DNA from: Akkermansia muciniphila
GTDB lineage: Bacteria > Verrucomicrobiota > Verrucomicrobiia > Limisphaerales > BJHT01
Direction: 5' to 3'
Length of the DNA stretch: 64,000 bases
Assembly: GCA_945861535.1 (NCBI GenBank)
Contig: CAMAUZ010000018.1
Span: 34,699-98,698, forward strand
Made by a program: the position numbers and the translations under genes. The first letter of the stretch is position 1. Each line of letters opens with the position of its first letter. Below, piece by piece: positions 8,642 through 17,433 of this stretch. Under the pieces are notes generated by a model, which made no database searches, was not told the DNA's origin, and saw only the letters and a list, made by a program, of their open reading frames with translations.

Positions 8642-8711
8642 CGGAAAAAGAGGGGAAGTAAAACCAGCGTGGCAGCGTCGCGGTCCGGCGCAGTCCGCCG
8701 CGCGCCGGGGA

Positions 8712-8993
8712 TCAGTTTTGGTCAGACTTGGGCCGTCGCAGGCCCACCGAGTGCGCGATGTCATCGAACTCCTCGCTGCTGACCTCTTCGAGACGTTTGC
8801 CTTTGGCGTGGAGCCGCTCGTTGATCTTGATGACCTTCTCCGTCATCTGCTCATGCGTGTCCTTCGAGCCGCCGACCAAGGCAAAGTTCTCCCCCGTCGT
8901 CACCCGCTTGTGACCATCGGAATCGAGACCGACGCCGAGCATCACGGCTTTTTTGCGGGGCTCCGGCTTCGCTTTTCGGGGCGAGTTAGACAT
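8712..8993 (-). CDS. Small conserved hypothetical protein
   Basis: A 93-residue soluble, charged protein (many Lys, Glu and Arg), starting MSNSPRKAKPEPRKKAV. No domain was recognised. It contains GLDSDGHKRVTTGENFALVGGSKDTHEQMTEK-type sequence suggestive of a short helical fold, with the phrase ALVGGSKDTHEQM as its most distinctive part. A well-formed promoter (agtcaa...aagcta on the + strand) lies 8 bases upstream of its ATG, which supports it as a real gene. It is 70 bases upstream of hemB on the same strand and could be co-transcribed with it. Function unknown. Confidence 0.7.
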   Translation of the reverse strand: MSNSPRKAKPEPRKKAVMLGVGLDSDGHKRVTTGENFALVGGSKDTHEQMTEKVIKINERLHAKGKRLEEVSSEEFDDIAHSVGLRRPKSDQN

Positions 8994-9000
8994 GCGCGCG

Positions 9001-9028
9001 AAGCTAGGGCGTGCGAAAATGAAGTCAA
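9001..9028 (-). promoter_or_regulatory. Predicted promoter for the 93-residue hypothetical gene
   Basis: Read on the minus strand, TTGACT (9028-9023), a 16-base spacer and TAGCTT (9006-9001). The -10 box ends 7 bases before the ATG at 8993, giving almost no leader. Confidence 0.45.
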
Positions 9029-9072
9029 GAATCCCGGCTCTCCCGCCGCTGCGCGCATCTGCATTTCCCCTG

Positions 9073-9118
9073 GTACCGCAGGCGTCCTCGCTTGCGAGTT
9101 CGGGCGGCGTCTCGCCGC
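9073..9118. repeat. Family A palindromic repeat, single copy
   Basis: GTACCGCAGGCGTCCTCGCTTGCGAGTTCGGGCGGCGTCTCGCC-type sequence. It is nearly identical to the outer arm of the large composite repeat at 35195, including the GCGGCGTCTCGCC extension. It is in the gap between two minus-strand genes and has no clear partner here. Confidence 0.75.
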
Positions 9119-9189
9119 ACGATTATTGGCCGCGGCGCGCGCTCGCACGGCCGGCATGAGGACAGTTGCGCTCGTCCGACCCGCGTGCC

Positions 9190-10422
9190 TCACGCCTGCG
9201 CCGCATTGACCCCGCCGCTCAGGAAACTCCAGATCGCCTTGAATCCCTTCAGCAACCCCACATCCCGCACCCCGCCAAACCCATACAGGCGGGCGATGGA
9301 CTCCTCATGCGACCGGTACCGCGGCGGCAGCACGAGCACCCGTTGCGCTCCCCCCTCCGCCTTCGCTTCGGCGAGCACCTCGGGATAAACCAGTCCGCGC
9401 CCGACGAAATATTCCCCCGCCGGCAATTCGAGCCGCCGCTCTGGCAACACCAGTAGAGGCCGATAAACAAAGGTCAGTTTCCCCTCCGCTTCCTTCACCA
9501 GCCGCCCATACGTGCGGATCGGCGTTGTCCCCAGCTTCTCCGCTGTGAACATCTTGTTCGCCACCGCATCCGGCGTAAATCGCCCGTGCCGCCATGTGAA
9601 CCAGTCCCACGAGTAAATCGCCCCGAACCACATCAGCCGAAACGACCACCCCGCCAGCAAGTACGCCGCGAGAATCAGCGCCAGCGACCACACCGCCCCG
9701 ACCCACACATTGCTGAACGACGTCGCCGTCACGGTCGAAAGCAAGAACAGCCGCGCCGATTTCAGCGCCGTGTCCACCGTCGTGAACGGGCTGATCAGAA
9801 TCAGCACGTTGATCGTGTGGGACACCAGCCACACCACCGCGAACGTCACCACCGCCACCGGCACCAGCAGCACGTTCCAAAATCTCGCGGCATCGATCAC
9901 CGCGAGATGCGTGCCCGCAAACGCGCTCGCCGTCGGCTGCTGCGCAAAAATCGCCGCCGCGATGGGAATGAACAGCCCTGCCGCCACCAGTCCGCTCACC
10001 TTGTTTTCGATCAACTCCGCGATGTCGAAGGGTTTCTTCAACGCGCTCGGCGCCGCCGTCCCGAGAATGTCCTTGGCTCCGATCAACCCGACCAGGATCA
10101 GCGCCGGCCCCCAGAAAAGCGGATTCGCAAACCACGGCATCGGCCCGCGGCCCGCCGCGGGCTTTTTCTGCCACTGAAAATACTGCCACGCCCCCACGGC
10201 GCCCATGCCCAGCAGCGGCGAGATCGCCACGCCGGTGATCAGCGATATCGTCTGCGCCATCTGCTCCGCCCCCGGCACGGCGCTGGCCGATTTGGCCGCC
10301 GGCGAAACTGCTGCGGGCGGCGCACCAGCGGCACCCGCAGCCCCGGCGTTGGCCGCGCTTGGCAGCACCGTCACGCTCACCGCCAGTGCGACACCGCACA
10401 TCCATCGAATCAAGTGATTCAT
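9190..10422 (-). CDS. Membrane protein of unknown function
   Basis: A 410-residue protein with an N-terminal signal-like segment (VALAVSVTVLPSAANA), an Ala/Pro/Gly-rich linker and about six hydrophobic segments between residues 60 and 270 (for example FWGPALILVGLIGA, AAGLFIPIAAAIF, NVLLVPVAVVTFAVVWLV, LILAAYLLAGWSF). The last 130 residues are soluble and include PLLVLPERRLELPAGEYFVGRG. I recognise no catalytic motif and no named family with confidence. It stands alone; the nearest genes on the same strand are more than 180 bases away on both sides. Confidence 0.75.
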   Translation of the reverse strand: MNHLIRWMCGVALAVSVTVLPSAANAGAAGAAGAPPAAVSPAAKSASAVPGAEQMAQTISLITGVAISPLLGMGAVGAWQYFQWQKKPAAGRGPMPWFANPLFWGPALILVGLIGAKDILGTAAPSALKKPFDIAELIENKVSGLVAAGLFIPIAAAIFAQQPTASAFAGTHLAVIDAARFWNVLLVPVAVVTFAVVWLVSHTINVLILISPFTTVDTALKSARLFLLSTVTATSFSNVWVGAVWSLALILAAYLLAGWSFRLMWFGAIYSWDWFTWRHGRFTPDAVANKMFTAEKLGTTPIRTYGRLVKEAEGKLTFVYRPLLVLPERRLELPAGEYFVGRGLVYPEVLAEAKAEGGAQRVLVLPPRYRSHEESIARLYGFGGVRDVGLLKGFKAIWSFLSGGVNAAQA

Positions 10423-10843
10423 AAAAATCTGCCGCCAGCCCCGGCCGCACGGCAGGCCAGACCGTTCCTTAGTCGAGTCCCCGTGTAAAGCCGGGGGGAA
10501 CCCTCGAGCTCAAGGCCCAAAGCGCAAGAGAAGCTCCAAGTCCCAGAATTCCAATGGTAGCGCCGCCGCCGCTCGGCCGGCGACAGGGTTCTGGCGAGAC
10601 GGTGGGCCAGTCGCGTCAACGCGATGAATCGGCGGGAATAGCGCCGCTGCAGCCGATATAAGCTGGCCAGTATCGCCACCGGCCTCCAATCGGAAGCAGC
10701 CGGTGAGCAAAGCTCCACGCTACACATCCCCCCAATATTACGACCATGCTCATGTCGCACTGGGCGAGAAGGTGCCATGGGGAGAGAAATCTGTTTTTCA
10801 CCGCCTCTCCAGCCGCCCTTGCTAGGTCGGCTCGCCCTTGCGC
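10423..10843. other. Intergenic gap without a supported gene
   Basis: About 420 bases between two minus-strand genes. Around 10497-10550 there is a decayed stretch resembling the family B repeat (CTCGAGCTCAAGGCCCAAAGCGCAAG). Short reading frames here (for example on the minus strand between 10510 and 10801) have no family similarity and no start signals. No RNA gene was recognised. Confidence 0.5.
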
Positions 10844-12019
10844 TTACTTCCCGGTCTCATTCCACAGTATCCGCAGATTCTTGGTCTGGCGGCCGGCGAG
10901 GATGAGGTCGGGTTTGCCGTCGCCGTTGAGGTCGGCGGCTTTGAGGTCTTCGATGGCGACTTCGGGGCCGGAGAGTTCGGAGGTGCGCCATTTGACACCG
11001 TCGGCGTCGAGCGGGGTGAAGAGTTTCACGCCGGGGACGCCTTTGGGATTCATGCCGCGCCAACCGATGATGACCTGGTCGCTGCCGCTGCCGAGCACAT
11101 CGGTGACGGCGACGGCGTGGCCGTCTTTGAGGGTGTCATCAAGGACCTGGCGGGGCCAGAGGGCTTTGCCTTTCGCGGGCTGGCGGTAGAGCGCGGCGGT
11201 GGTGCCGTGCATGGGTTCGATGGTGGCGATAAAGCGGGTGCCGCCGGGGAGTTTGCCGTCGCGGACTTCGCCAGTGAGTTGGTCGGTGAACTGGCGTTTC
11301 TTCCATTCGCCGGTGCTGCGGCCGAAGAACCAGACGCCCTCCTTGCCCCCGATGAGCAGTTCGTGTTCAGGATCGTTGTCCCAGTTGACCGGTTGGAAGT
11401 TATGACTCAGGTGCATGGCGTCGCTCACGACGGCGGTCGGCCAAGCGGACTTGGGATCGGTTGGCATGGAGTAGGCGAGCACACGGCCACCCACGCCTTC
11501 GCCGCCCTTGTTGCCCTTGCCGTGGAGGGGCTTGACGATGAGTTCCCATTTGCCGGCGGGATTCTTCGCCCAGTGCATGCGGTGGACGGTCGGTTCGTGA
11601 TGCAGTTTGACGGGCGTCCATTTCTGCGTCCGGTCGGCGGGCGGGATGAGGTAGAAGACCGCGCCGCTGTTGACGGTGTCGCCGGGGTTCCAGCCGGCAC
11701 CGACGGCGATTTCGCATTTGCCATCGCCATCAATGTCCTGCGCGGCGACGCAGACGTTGTCCTGCGGCGTTAGGTTCTCGGCGATGACGTGCTTTTTCCA
11801 ATCGGGGTTGTGATACCACTGCACGGTTTTTTGATCGGCGAGAATGATGTCAGGCTTGCCGTCGCCATCGACGTCCGCGATGGCGATGCCGTAGCCGATG
11901 TTGACGGCGGTGTCTATGTCCTGGGCGCGGAACTTGGGCTGCGGCGGGTCGGCGGCGACGCCGGTGAGAGCGGTGGCGAGGGTGGTGGTGAGCAGGGTGA
12001 AGAGCAGTGATGTTTTCAT
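10844..12019 (-). CDS. Secreted FG-GAP/VCBS-repeat protein
   Basis: A 391-residue protein with a signal peptide (KTSLLFTLLTTTLATALTGVAA) and several FG-GAP/VCBS-type calcium-binding repeats, seen as DVDGDGKPDI, DIDGDGKCEI and DLNGDGKPDLI. Such repeats fold into a beta-propeller and usually sit in exported proteins. The ATG at 12019 starts the signal peptide; the reading frame continues further upstream through a family B repeat, which is not coding. Similar single-propeller proteins are abundant in Verrucomicrobiota and Planctomycetota; the ligand is unknown. It has its own predicted promoter 14 bases upstream of the ATG. Confidence 0.85.
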   Translation of the reverse strand: MKTSLLFTLLTTTLATALTGVAADPPQPKFRAQDIDTAVNIGYGIAIADVDGDGKPDIILADQKTVQWYHNPDWKKHVIAENLTPQDNVCVAAQDIDGDGKCEIAVGAGWNPGDTVNSGAVFYLIPPADRTQKWTPVKLHHEPTVHRMHWAKNPAGKWELIVKPLHGKGNKGGEGVGGRVLAYSMPTDPKSAWPTAVVSDAMHLSHNFQPVNWDNDPEHELLIGGKEGVWFFGRSTGEWKKRQFTDQLTGEVRDGKLPGGTRFIATIEPMHGTTAALYRQPAKGKALWPRQVLDDTLKDGHAVAVTDVLGSGSDQVIIGWRGMNPKGVPGVKLFTPLDADGVKWRTSELSGPEVAIEDLKAADLNGDGKPDLILAGRQTKNLRILWNETGK

Positions 12020-12033
12020 AGGCGAGTGGGCGG

Positions 12034-12061
12034 AGAGTAGCGAGGGAGGTGGGGGATTCAA
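12034..12061 (-). promoter_or_regulatory. Predicted promoter for the FG-GAP protein gene
   Basis: Minus-strand TTGAAT (12061-12056), a 16-base spacer, and TACTCT (12039-12034), 14 bases before the ATG at 12019. Confidence 0.4.
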
Positions 12062-12083
12062 CGGGAAAACCCGGACTGGGACA

Positions 12084-12290
12084 AAGCTCCAAGCGCAAAG
12101 TTCAAAGCTCAAGGGAAGCACCAAAGGCCAAGGACCATGGCGGTGCATCGCAGTTGCTTGCATCTTGGTTGGCCAATCGAAGCCGGTCTTTCTCACCCCA
12201 AATCCTCTCCCGCGGGGAGGTGGAGCGGGTGGCGTTGGTGCTTGTACCGTTGGTCCTTCCCTTGAGCTTTGAGCTTTATGCTTGGAGCTT
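12084..12290. repeat. Family B composite inverted repeat
   Basis: The left unit (12084-12137, AAGCTCCAAGCGCAAAGTTC... then GCTCAAGGGAAGCACCAA) is matched in reverse by the right unit (12251-12290, TGGTCCTTCCCTTGAGC... to CTTGGAGCTT). Related copies lie at 14828-14950 and 62749-62790. The pair is in the 397-base gap between the divergent FG-GAP and vapB-like genes, which otherwise holds only their promoters. Confidence 0.8.
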
Positions 12291-12379
12291 CCGACTCCCA
12301 CTCTGGTCGTGTGGGAGGCTGGCCAACGCCGTCCAGATGCCGGCGCTGAAGTTGGCGGGAAAACGTCGGTCCCTGCAGA

Positions 12380-12408
12380 TTGACACGCCGGGAGCCAAGA
12401 GATTACAT
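12380..12408 (+). promoter_or_regulatory. Predicted promoter for the VapBC-like toxin-antitoxin operon
   Basis: A consensus TTGACA at 12380-12385, a 17-base spacer and TTACAT at 12403-12408, only 8 bases before the antitoxin ATG at 12417. The transcript would have practically no leader. Confidence 0.5.
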
Positions 12409-12416
12409 GCTCGCGT

Positions 12417-12650
12417 ATGACACTGCTACAGACCCGGGTGGATGAAAAGACAGCGCGCAATTTTGCGCGCGTGGCGAAGGCACGCGGACACACGTCCTAC
12501 AGTTTCTTGCAGGAGTTGGTGAAAGACGCCGCTGACAAGCCGAAGCCGCGCACGTGGAAGCAGGTGGCGGAATGGCGAGACAGCCTGGGCATGAAGCCGG
12601 TGCCCTACGGCATTGTGGCAAAGAACCGCGAGGAGAGTGACGAGCGATGA
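12417..12650 (+). CDS. Antitoxin of a VapBC-like pair
   Basis: A 77-residue protein directly upstream of a PIN-domain toxin, with a 4-base overlap (ATGA), the typical antitoxin-toxin coupling. The N-terminal half (LLQTRVDEKTARNFARVAKARGHTSYSFLQELV) looks like a ribbon-helix-helix DNA-binding fold; the C-terminal half would wrap the toxin. It would repress its own promoter, which lies just upstream. The call rests mainly on context and the RHH-like pattern. Confidence 0.75.
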   Translation: MTLLQTRVDEKTARNFARVAKARGHTSYSFLQELVKDAADKPKPRTWKQVAEWRDSLGMKPVPYGIVAKNREESDER

Positions 12651-13102
12651 CCTACGCCGACACTAGTTTCATTGTCGCCACGTACGTCCCCGACTCAAAC
12701 ACGCCACTGGCAGACCGGTTCAACGTGGAAGGACACCGTCTGCCCTTCACCTTCCTCCACTGGCCGGAAGTGGCCAAGGCGCTGTGGACGAATCATCCCA
12801 CGCTGGCGGAGACCGTGTGGGATGAAATCAAAGGGGCGATTGCCGACGGCCAGACGCTCTATCGGCCGAAGCTGGATGCCGATGCGGTTGCCCAGCGCGC
12901 CGCCGGACTGATGCGCCACTATGCGCAACGCTGGCCGAAGCTCCGCGCGATCGATGTGATGCACGTCAGCGCCGCTGTTGAGCTTGGGGCCAGGACCTTC
13001 CTCTCCTTCGACACGCGCAGCTATCAGCGGGTGCTAGCCAGTACGCAAAATCTGCAAGTCTGGCCGGTGCTCACGCGCGAGGAAGCCGCGCATCTGAAAT
13101 AG
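12647..13102 (+). CDS. PIN-domain toxin, VapC-like ribonuclease
   Basis: VapC toxins are Mg-dependent RNases that cut tRNA or rRNA when their antitoxin is lost. The PIN acidic residues are visible: the first Asp in TYADTSFIVATY (D5), the Glu in HWPEVAKAL, the Asp in RAIDVMHVSAA and the last Asp in LSFDTRSYQ. The 151-residue length is at the upper end for VapC. It overlaps the antitoxin by 4 bases. All catalytic residues are intact, so it is probably functional. Confidence 0.85.
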   Translation: MTYADTSFIVATYVPDSNTPLADRFNVEGHRLPFTFLHWPEVAKALWTNHPTLAETVWDEIKGAIADGQTLYRPKLDADAVAQRAAGLMRHYAQRWPKLRAIDVMHVSAAVELGARTFLSFDTRSYQRVLASTQNLQVWPVLTREEAAHLK

Positions 13103-13166
13103 CTTCTGCCGCGGCGCGCGCTGAAGCTGTCGAGTAAGCGTCGGAGCTGGTGAACGGAGTCGAAGG

Positions 13167-13862
13167 CTATGGCTTGAATTTCGGCTTCTCGGCATAGAGC
13201 GCTACGGCACGCTCGCGGGCGATGCCGGCTTCGACCAGCAGTTCGATCTGTTTCTTGGAGAACTCCGGCCAGTCCTTTTCGAGAATGCGCTGCATCGAAC
13301 CATCCAGCAGACACACTTCGCGAAGTAACGGAGCCCAGAGCTTTCCCCAGCCGTGCCAGTGATCGCCGCCGCGAGTGGGTTGCTTGTCCCACGCGAGGGC
13401 GATGATTGGATTCCCCGATTCCTTCAATCCTTGCACATAAACTCGACCGCACTCTGTTTCGGGGACGTCGCCTTTGGTGTGGATGGCGTCATCGAAGACC
13501 TTCCAATCGTAGCAGGGGCCGGTGAGGACGTAAGTGCGGCCAATGTAATTTTCTTTCCCTGTGTAGAGGAGCAGCAGGGCGTCACCGTAGCCGCCAGGGT
13601 GGGCGGGAAAGCTGTCGTGGTTGTCGCTGGCGTAGATGCGAAGGGCGGTTCCGAGTTGTTTGATGCAGTATTGATGTCCGAAGAACGACTCATTGAAAAC
13701 CAGAGGCATGAAGCCAACCCGCTTGAAGAGCGTGGGTGTGAAGATGGCTGCGGCGACCAGCGCAGCGACGACCAAGGCAAGCAGGAAAATCCGGCGGCGT
13801 AGCTTGCGCCGGACCTTCTCAGGTGGCTTGGAACTTTCTCCCGAGTCTGGCAGTTCGCTCAT
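13167..13862 (-). CDS. Membrane-anchored DUF1559/pseudopilin-like protein
   Basis: A 231-residue protein with a basic cytoplasmic start (VRRKLRRR) and one transmembrane segment at about residues 28-46 (IFLLALVVAALVAAAIF). After this comes QYCIKQLGTALRIYASDNHDSFPAH, closely similar to the C-NNLRQLGLALRLYAEDN-G-YP pattern of the many prepilin-like DUF1559 proteins in Verrucomicrobiota and Planctomycetota. The N-terminal Gly-Phe prepilin cleavage motif is absent, so it is probably not a processed pilin. Its stop overlaps nothing, and its start overlaps the stop of the DapA-like gene by 4 bases, so the two form an operon. Confidence 0.65.
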   Translation of the reverse strand: MSELPDSGESSKPPEKVRRKLRRRIFLLALVVAALVAAAIFTPTLFKRVGFMPLVFNESFFGHQYCIKQLGTALRIYASDNHDSFPAHPGGYGDALLLLYTGKENYIGRTYVLTGPCYDWKVFDDAIHTKGDVPETECGRVYVQGLKESGNPIIALAWDKQPTRGGDHWHGWGKLWAPLLREVCLLDGSMQRILEKDWPEFSKKQIELLVEAGIARERAVALYAEKPKFKP

Positions 13863-14788
13863 CGGTCGTTACCCGCAGGTGCCGCCGCCTCAATCATCCG
13901 GTCAAACAACCGCTCCACTTCCCGCGTCGTCTCTTCATCCAGCCGGAAACCGACGGGACCGCGGACGAGGGTGTTTTGAAAAATGCCCTGGCGCACGAGT
14001 AGATGTTTCTCGACGGCGAGAAAGGCATCCAGACTGTTTTGCATCGAGATGAGCGCGGCAAGGGGACCGTGGATGCGGTCGGCTCTCGCGGCGTCGCCGG
14101 CGGCGAGCGCGCGCCAGAGCGGGACGAGGCCCCGGATGAGGTCCGCGCCGGGCATGGTGCCGACGATGCCGCGGCGGAAGGAATCGACGAGCGCGATGCC
14201 GCCGGTCCCCTCGAAAACCCGGGCGCGGCCGCCGGTGGCGTCGCGCAGTTCGCTGAGCTTGGGACCAATGGGCGTGGCCTCGGGCTTGAATTGCACGCGC
14301 TCGGGTCCGAACTCGGCGAGCAGTCGCGCCTGCATGGCGATGGGCATGGGCTTGCCCACATAGCCGCTCGCATCCTGCACGATGACCGGGATGCGGATGG
14401 CTTCGAGGATGCGCCGGTAATAGGCCAGCAACTCGCTTTCCCCAATGCCCACCGACACGGGCGGAATAGCCATCACCGCGTGCGCCCCGGCGGCTTCGGC
14501 GTGACGGGCGTAACGCTCGGCGACCTTGCTCGATTCCGCGCCGACGCTGATGACGACCACGCCGCGGGCGCGGCCGAATTCACAGGCGCGCGCGGCGAGT
14601 TCCTCGCGCTCCTCGCTCGCGAGCCTGAGCGTCTCGGAGACCATCGCCATGACAATGCCATCCGCGCCGCAGTCATAGAGCCAGTCGATCTCACGGCGCA
14701 GCGTGGGGAAGTCGATGGTTTCGTCGGGGAGATAAGGAGTTTGGAAAACGGGGAGGACGCCGTGGAGAGAGTGAGTTGGTTGATTCAT
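13859..14788 (-). CDS. Dihydrodipicolinate synthase/N-acetylneuraminate lyase family aldolase
   Basis: A class I (Schiff-base) TIM-barrel aldolase of 309 residues. The start LHGVLPVFQTPYLPDETID and YDCGADGIVMAMVSE are typical of the DapA/NanA superfamily. The likely Schiff-base lysine is in VQFKPEATP, and IVQDASGYVG replaces the usual Tyr-containing loop of true DapA, so it is probably not lysine-biosynthetic DapA. Related proteins act on 2-keto-3-deoxy sugar acids or on sialic acid. A sialate O-acetylesterase is divergently placed 270 bases away, which fits a sugar-acid catabolic role (inference). It is probably co-transcribed with the downstream DUF1559-like gene. Confidence 0.82.
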   Translation of the reverse strand: MNQPTHSLHGVLPVFQTPYLPDETIDFPTLRREIDWLYDCGADGIVMAMVSETLRLASEEREELAARACEFGRARGVVVISVGAESSKVAERYARHAEAAGAHAVMAIPPVSVGIGESELLAYYRRILEAIRIPVIVQDASGYVGKPMPIAMQARLLAEFGPERVQFKPEATPIGPKLSELRDATGGRARVFEGTGGIALVDSFRRGIVGTMPGADLIRGLVPLWRALAAGDAARADRIHGPLAALISMQNSLDAFLAVEKHLLVRQGIFQNTLVRGPVGFRLDEETTREVERLFDRMIEAAAPAGNDR

Positions 14789-14827
14789 TAGTGTGCGAGT
14801 GGTTTAGCCCACCGCGGGGGCGGAGAG

Positions 14828-14950
14828 AAGCTCAAAGCTCAAGGGAAGCACCAAGGAACAAGCGGGTTTTGAGAGACACGGTGGGCGGGCGACGGATGGG
14901 GCTTGGCGCTTTGATCTTCCCTTGAGCTTTGAACTTTGAACTTTGAGCTT
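14828..14950. repeat. Family B composite inverted repeat
   Basis: The left unit AAGCTCAAAGCTCAAGGGAAGCACCAAGGAACAAGC (14828-14862) pairs with the right unit ending TCCCTTGAGC...CTTTGAGCTT (14901-14950). It is the same family as 12084-12290 and lies in the gap between divergent genes. Confidence 0.82.
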
Positions 14951-15020
14951 CACCCGAAATCTGCTCGGCCGCCTCCGGCTTGAGACCGCCCGTGAACTTA
15001 ATCCCAATCCCAGCCATTCG

Positions 15021-15049
15021 TTGACTCCGACGCGCGGCCCCGTTTACAA
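15021..15049 (+). promoter_or_regulatory. Predicted promoter for the sialate O-acetylesterase gene
   Basis: TTGACT at 15021-15026, a 17-base spacer and TTACAA at 15044-15049. The -10 box ends 8 bases before the ATG at 15058; AAAGGCGG between them could act as a ribosome site only on a longer transcript. Confidence 0.45.
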
Positions 15050-15057
15050 AAGGCGGA

Positions 15058-16602
15058 ATGAAATCACTCCTGCATTCCCGCGTGCGACAGCTTGCTCGTT
15101 GCCCGCTTCGTGTTCTCACCCTGACTTTGCTCGCCGCGTGCCTGCCGCTGGCCGCGCACGCCAAGCCGCGACTGCCGGCCGTGATCGGCAGCAATATGGT
15201 TTTGCAGCGTGACGTACCGCTGACCATCTGGGGTTGGGCCGACGCCGGCGAGGAAATCACCGTGACGATTGGCACCAACAAAGGCACCGGCAAAGCCAAC
15301 GCGCAGGGCCGCTGGACGGTCAAGCTCGCGCCGATGAAGGCCAGCGCCGAACCGCTCCAGATGACCATCGTCGGCACCGAAACTCTCACGCTCACGAACA
15401 TACTCGTCGGCGAAGTCTGGCTCGGCTCGGGGCAGTCGAACATGCAGTGGTCGGTCGCTGCGTCGTCGAACTCGAAAGAGGAGATCGCCGCGGCCAACTA
15501 TCCGAAGCTGCGTTTGTTTCTCGTGCCGTTGGTGCCTTCCGGCACCCCGGCGGACGATGTGAAAGCGAGCTGGAAAGAATGTGCCTCGACCAACATCTCC
15601 CCTTTCTCGGCGGTGGCATATTTCTTCGGTCGCGAGATTCACAAGCAACTGGATGTGCCCGTCGGCATGATCGCCACGTCGTGGGGCGGCACGCGCATCG
15701 AACCGTGGATTCCGCCCGTGGGATTTGACTCGCAGCCGGAGTTGAAGAAGGAGCGCGACGTGGTCGCCGCCGCCGTGGCCGCGTTCGCCAAAGCGCCGGA
15801 GCCGAAGCCCAAGCACCCGCTCAACAGCAACGGCGCGCCGACGGGACTCTACAACGGCATGATCCATCCGCTCGCGCCCTTCGCCATCCGCGGCGCCCTC
15901 TGGTATCAGGGCGAATCCAATCGCGGCGCCGGGATGCGCTACACCGACCTGATGAAAGGTTTGATCCAGGGCTGGCGCACAGTCTGGGGTTTGGGAGACT
16001 TCCCGTTCCTCTTTGTACAGTTGGCACCGTATAACTACGGAAAAGGAGAAACCTTGCTCCCTGAAATCTGGGAAGCACAGACCGAGACTCTCAAATTCCC
16101 CAACACAGGCATGGCTGTGACGACTGATATCGCCACCGTCCGGGACATCCATCCGCCCAACAAACAAGAGGTCGGCCGACGATTGGCGCTGTGGGCCATG
16201 GCGAATACTTATGGCAAGTCCGACCTAGTCTATTCCGGGCCGCTCTTTGACTCCATGACTACGGAAAAAGGCCGCGTGCGTCTCCAGTTCAAGCACACCG
16301 GTGGCGGACTGGTCTCGCGTGATGGGAAGATGTTGAGTTGGTTCCATGTCGCCGGGGAAGACAAGAAGTTCGTGCCCGCGCTGGCGACCATCGTGGACAG
16401 CAAGATCGTGGTGGTCAGCGCGCCCGAGGTGCCGAATCCCGTGGCCGTCCGGTTTGGCTGGAATCACATCGCCGAGCCTAACCTGTCGAACAAGGAAGGC
16501 CTGCCCGCCTCGCCTTTCCGCACTGACAAATGGGCAGATGCGGTGATGCCCGCGCCCACGCCCGCAGCCACCCCCGCCGCAGCGCCGCCGGCGAAAAAGT
16601 AG
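15058..16602 (+). CDS. Sialate O-acetylesterase, SGNH-type, secreted
   Basis: This esterase family removes O-acetyl groups from sialic acids or other glycans. A signal peptide (RVLTLTLLAACLPLAAHA) directs it out of the cytoplasm. The sequence then follows the family closely: KPRLPAVIGSNMVLQRD at the start of the mature protein, the nucleophile block GSGQSNMQW, the oxyanion block WYQGESNRGAG and a C-terminal RDIHPPNK with the catalytic Asp-x-x-His. The 514-residue length is normal, with a low-complexity Ala/Pro/Lys end. The ATG at 15058 is preceded by a promoter at short distance. The actual substrate may be acetylated plant or algal polysaccharide rather than sialate. Confidence 0.92.
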   Translation: MKSLLHSRVRQLARCPLRVLTLTLLAACLPLAAHAKPRLPAVIGSNMVLQRDVPLTIWGWADAGEEITVTIGTNKGTGKANAQGRWTVKLAPMKASAEPLQMTIVGTETLTLTNILVGEVWLGSGQSNMQWSVAASSNSKEEIAAANYPKLRLFLVPLVPSGTPADDVKASWKECASTNISPFSAVAYFFGREIHKQLDVPVGMIATSWGGTRIEPWIPPVGFDSQPELKKERDVVAAAVAAFAKAPEPKPKHPLNSNGAPTGLYNGMIHPLAPFAIRGALWYQGESNRGAGMRYTDLMKGLIQGWRTVWGLGDFPFLFVQLAPYNYGKGETLLPEIWEAQTETLKFPNTGMAVTTDIATVRDIHPPNKQEVGRRLALWAMANTYGKSDLVYSGPLFDSMTTEKGRVRLQFKHTGGGLVSRDGKMLSWFHVAGEDKKFVPALATIVDSKIVVVSAPEVPNPVAVRFGWNHIAEPNLSNKEGLPASPFRTDKWADAVMPAPTPAATPAAAPPAKK

Positions 16603-17433
16603 TCCCGGATAAATGCCGCCCGCCGCGCTCTTTCTAGTTCTTATGCGCGTTCAAGCCGAGGCTCTCAGCGTGTTCTGAGAATCGCCTCCGGGTAGCATAG
16701 GCGACCCGCCTGGGCCGTCGGGCGACTCGCCCGACGGCGCTGGGAAACTCGGTGAGCTAATAGGGACGGCCACTTCTTCCAGTCCTTCTCCACCGTTCCG
16801 GCCGGCGAGTCGCCGGGCGGGCGGGGTGCCCGCATCGCCTATTCTAACTCCCACCACCGGAGCGACGCCTCACCAAACCAATTGGCACGACGTTCACTTT
16901 GCCATTCTTCACCCGCTGTTGCTCCGCTCCTTCCATGTCGTTCCAGTCGGTGCGGCCGTTCGCGGATTTCCTGATGTTGACGTTCTCGTTGGTAGAGACA
17001 TGCGTGCGGAGTGCCTGTTCCTTCACGACGGAAAGAGCGGCAGTTTCACACTGACCTGCTGATCTTCTAATCGTATTCCAAGTCATGCACTCTCCCAGTT
17101 CTCGGCGAGAAAGTCGTAGGAGGTTGTTGAACGCGCCACGCGAGCGAAGCATCCGGTCGGATCAAAGCGGCAGTCGCGAGCGCTCGGCTTGGCGTAACTG
17201 AGCTTTCAGTCACCAAACCTATGAAACTCACTTGAAGGCGACGAATCATGTGGGTTGGCATTGGTTGCGTAGTTTTCCCATTACTCTGCCGTGTAGTCCC
17301 ATTTCCTTTGCTCTTTCCGACGGGTGACTGGGCGTTGCGTTCCAGTCTGTCGCCAGATTCCATTATTGACCCGATCCCGGCAGCAAACGACCATCACCAC
17401 TGTTCCAAATGTGACCGAACTCATCGCCTGCGT
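16603..17433. other. Repeat-bearing gap upstream of a DUF1501 gene
   Basis: About 830 bases. The first third holds the family H composite inverted repeat (16691-16847). On the minus strand at 16844-17152 there is a reading frame whose middle part (CETAALSVVKEQALRTHVS..., then NGRTDWNDMEGAEQQRV) looks compositionally like protein but matches nothing I know; it could be the remnant of a small gene. The upstream in-frame extension of the DUF1501 gene to an ATG at 17248 seems non-coding. No RNA gene was recognised. Confidence 0.45.
16691..16847. repeat. Family H composite inverted repeat
   Basis: The left unit (16691-16744) runs GGTAGCATAGGCGACCCGCC followed by the palindrome CGTCGGGCGACTCGCCCGACG. 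The right unit (16794-16847) contains CCGGCGAGTCGCCGGGCGG and then GGGTGCCCGCATCGCCTATT, the reverse of the left end. A related copy is at 56415-56565. Confidence 0.72.

Noticed and set aside
16844..17152. A possible gene remnant on the minus strand (102 codons)
   Set aside because: The middle part looks protein-like, but there is no domain, no promoter and the end overlaps a repeat; noted only in the gap description.
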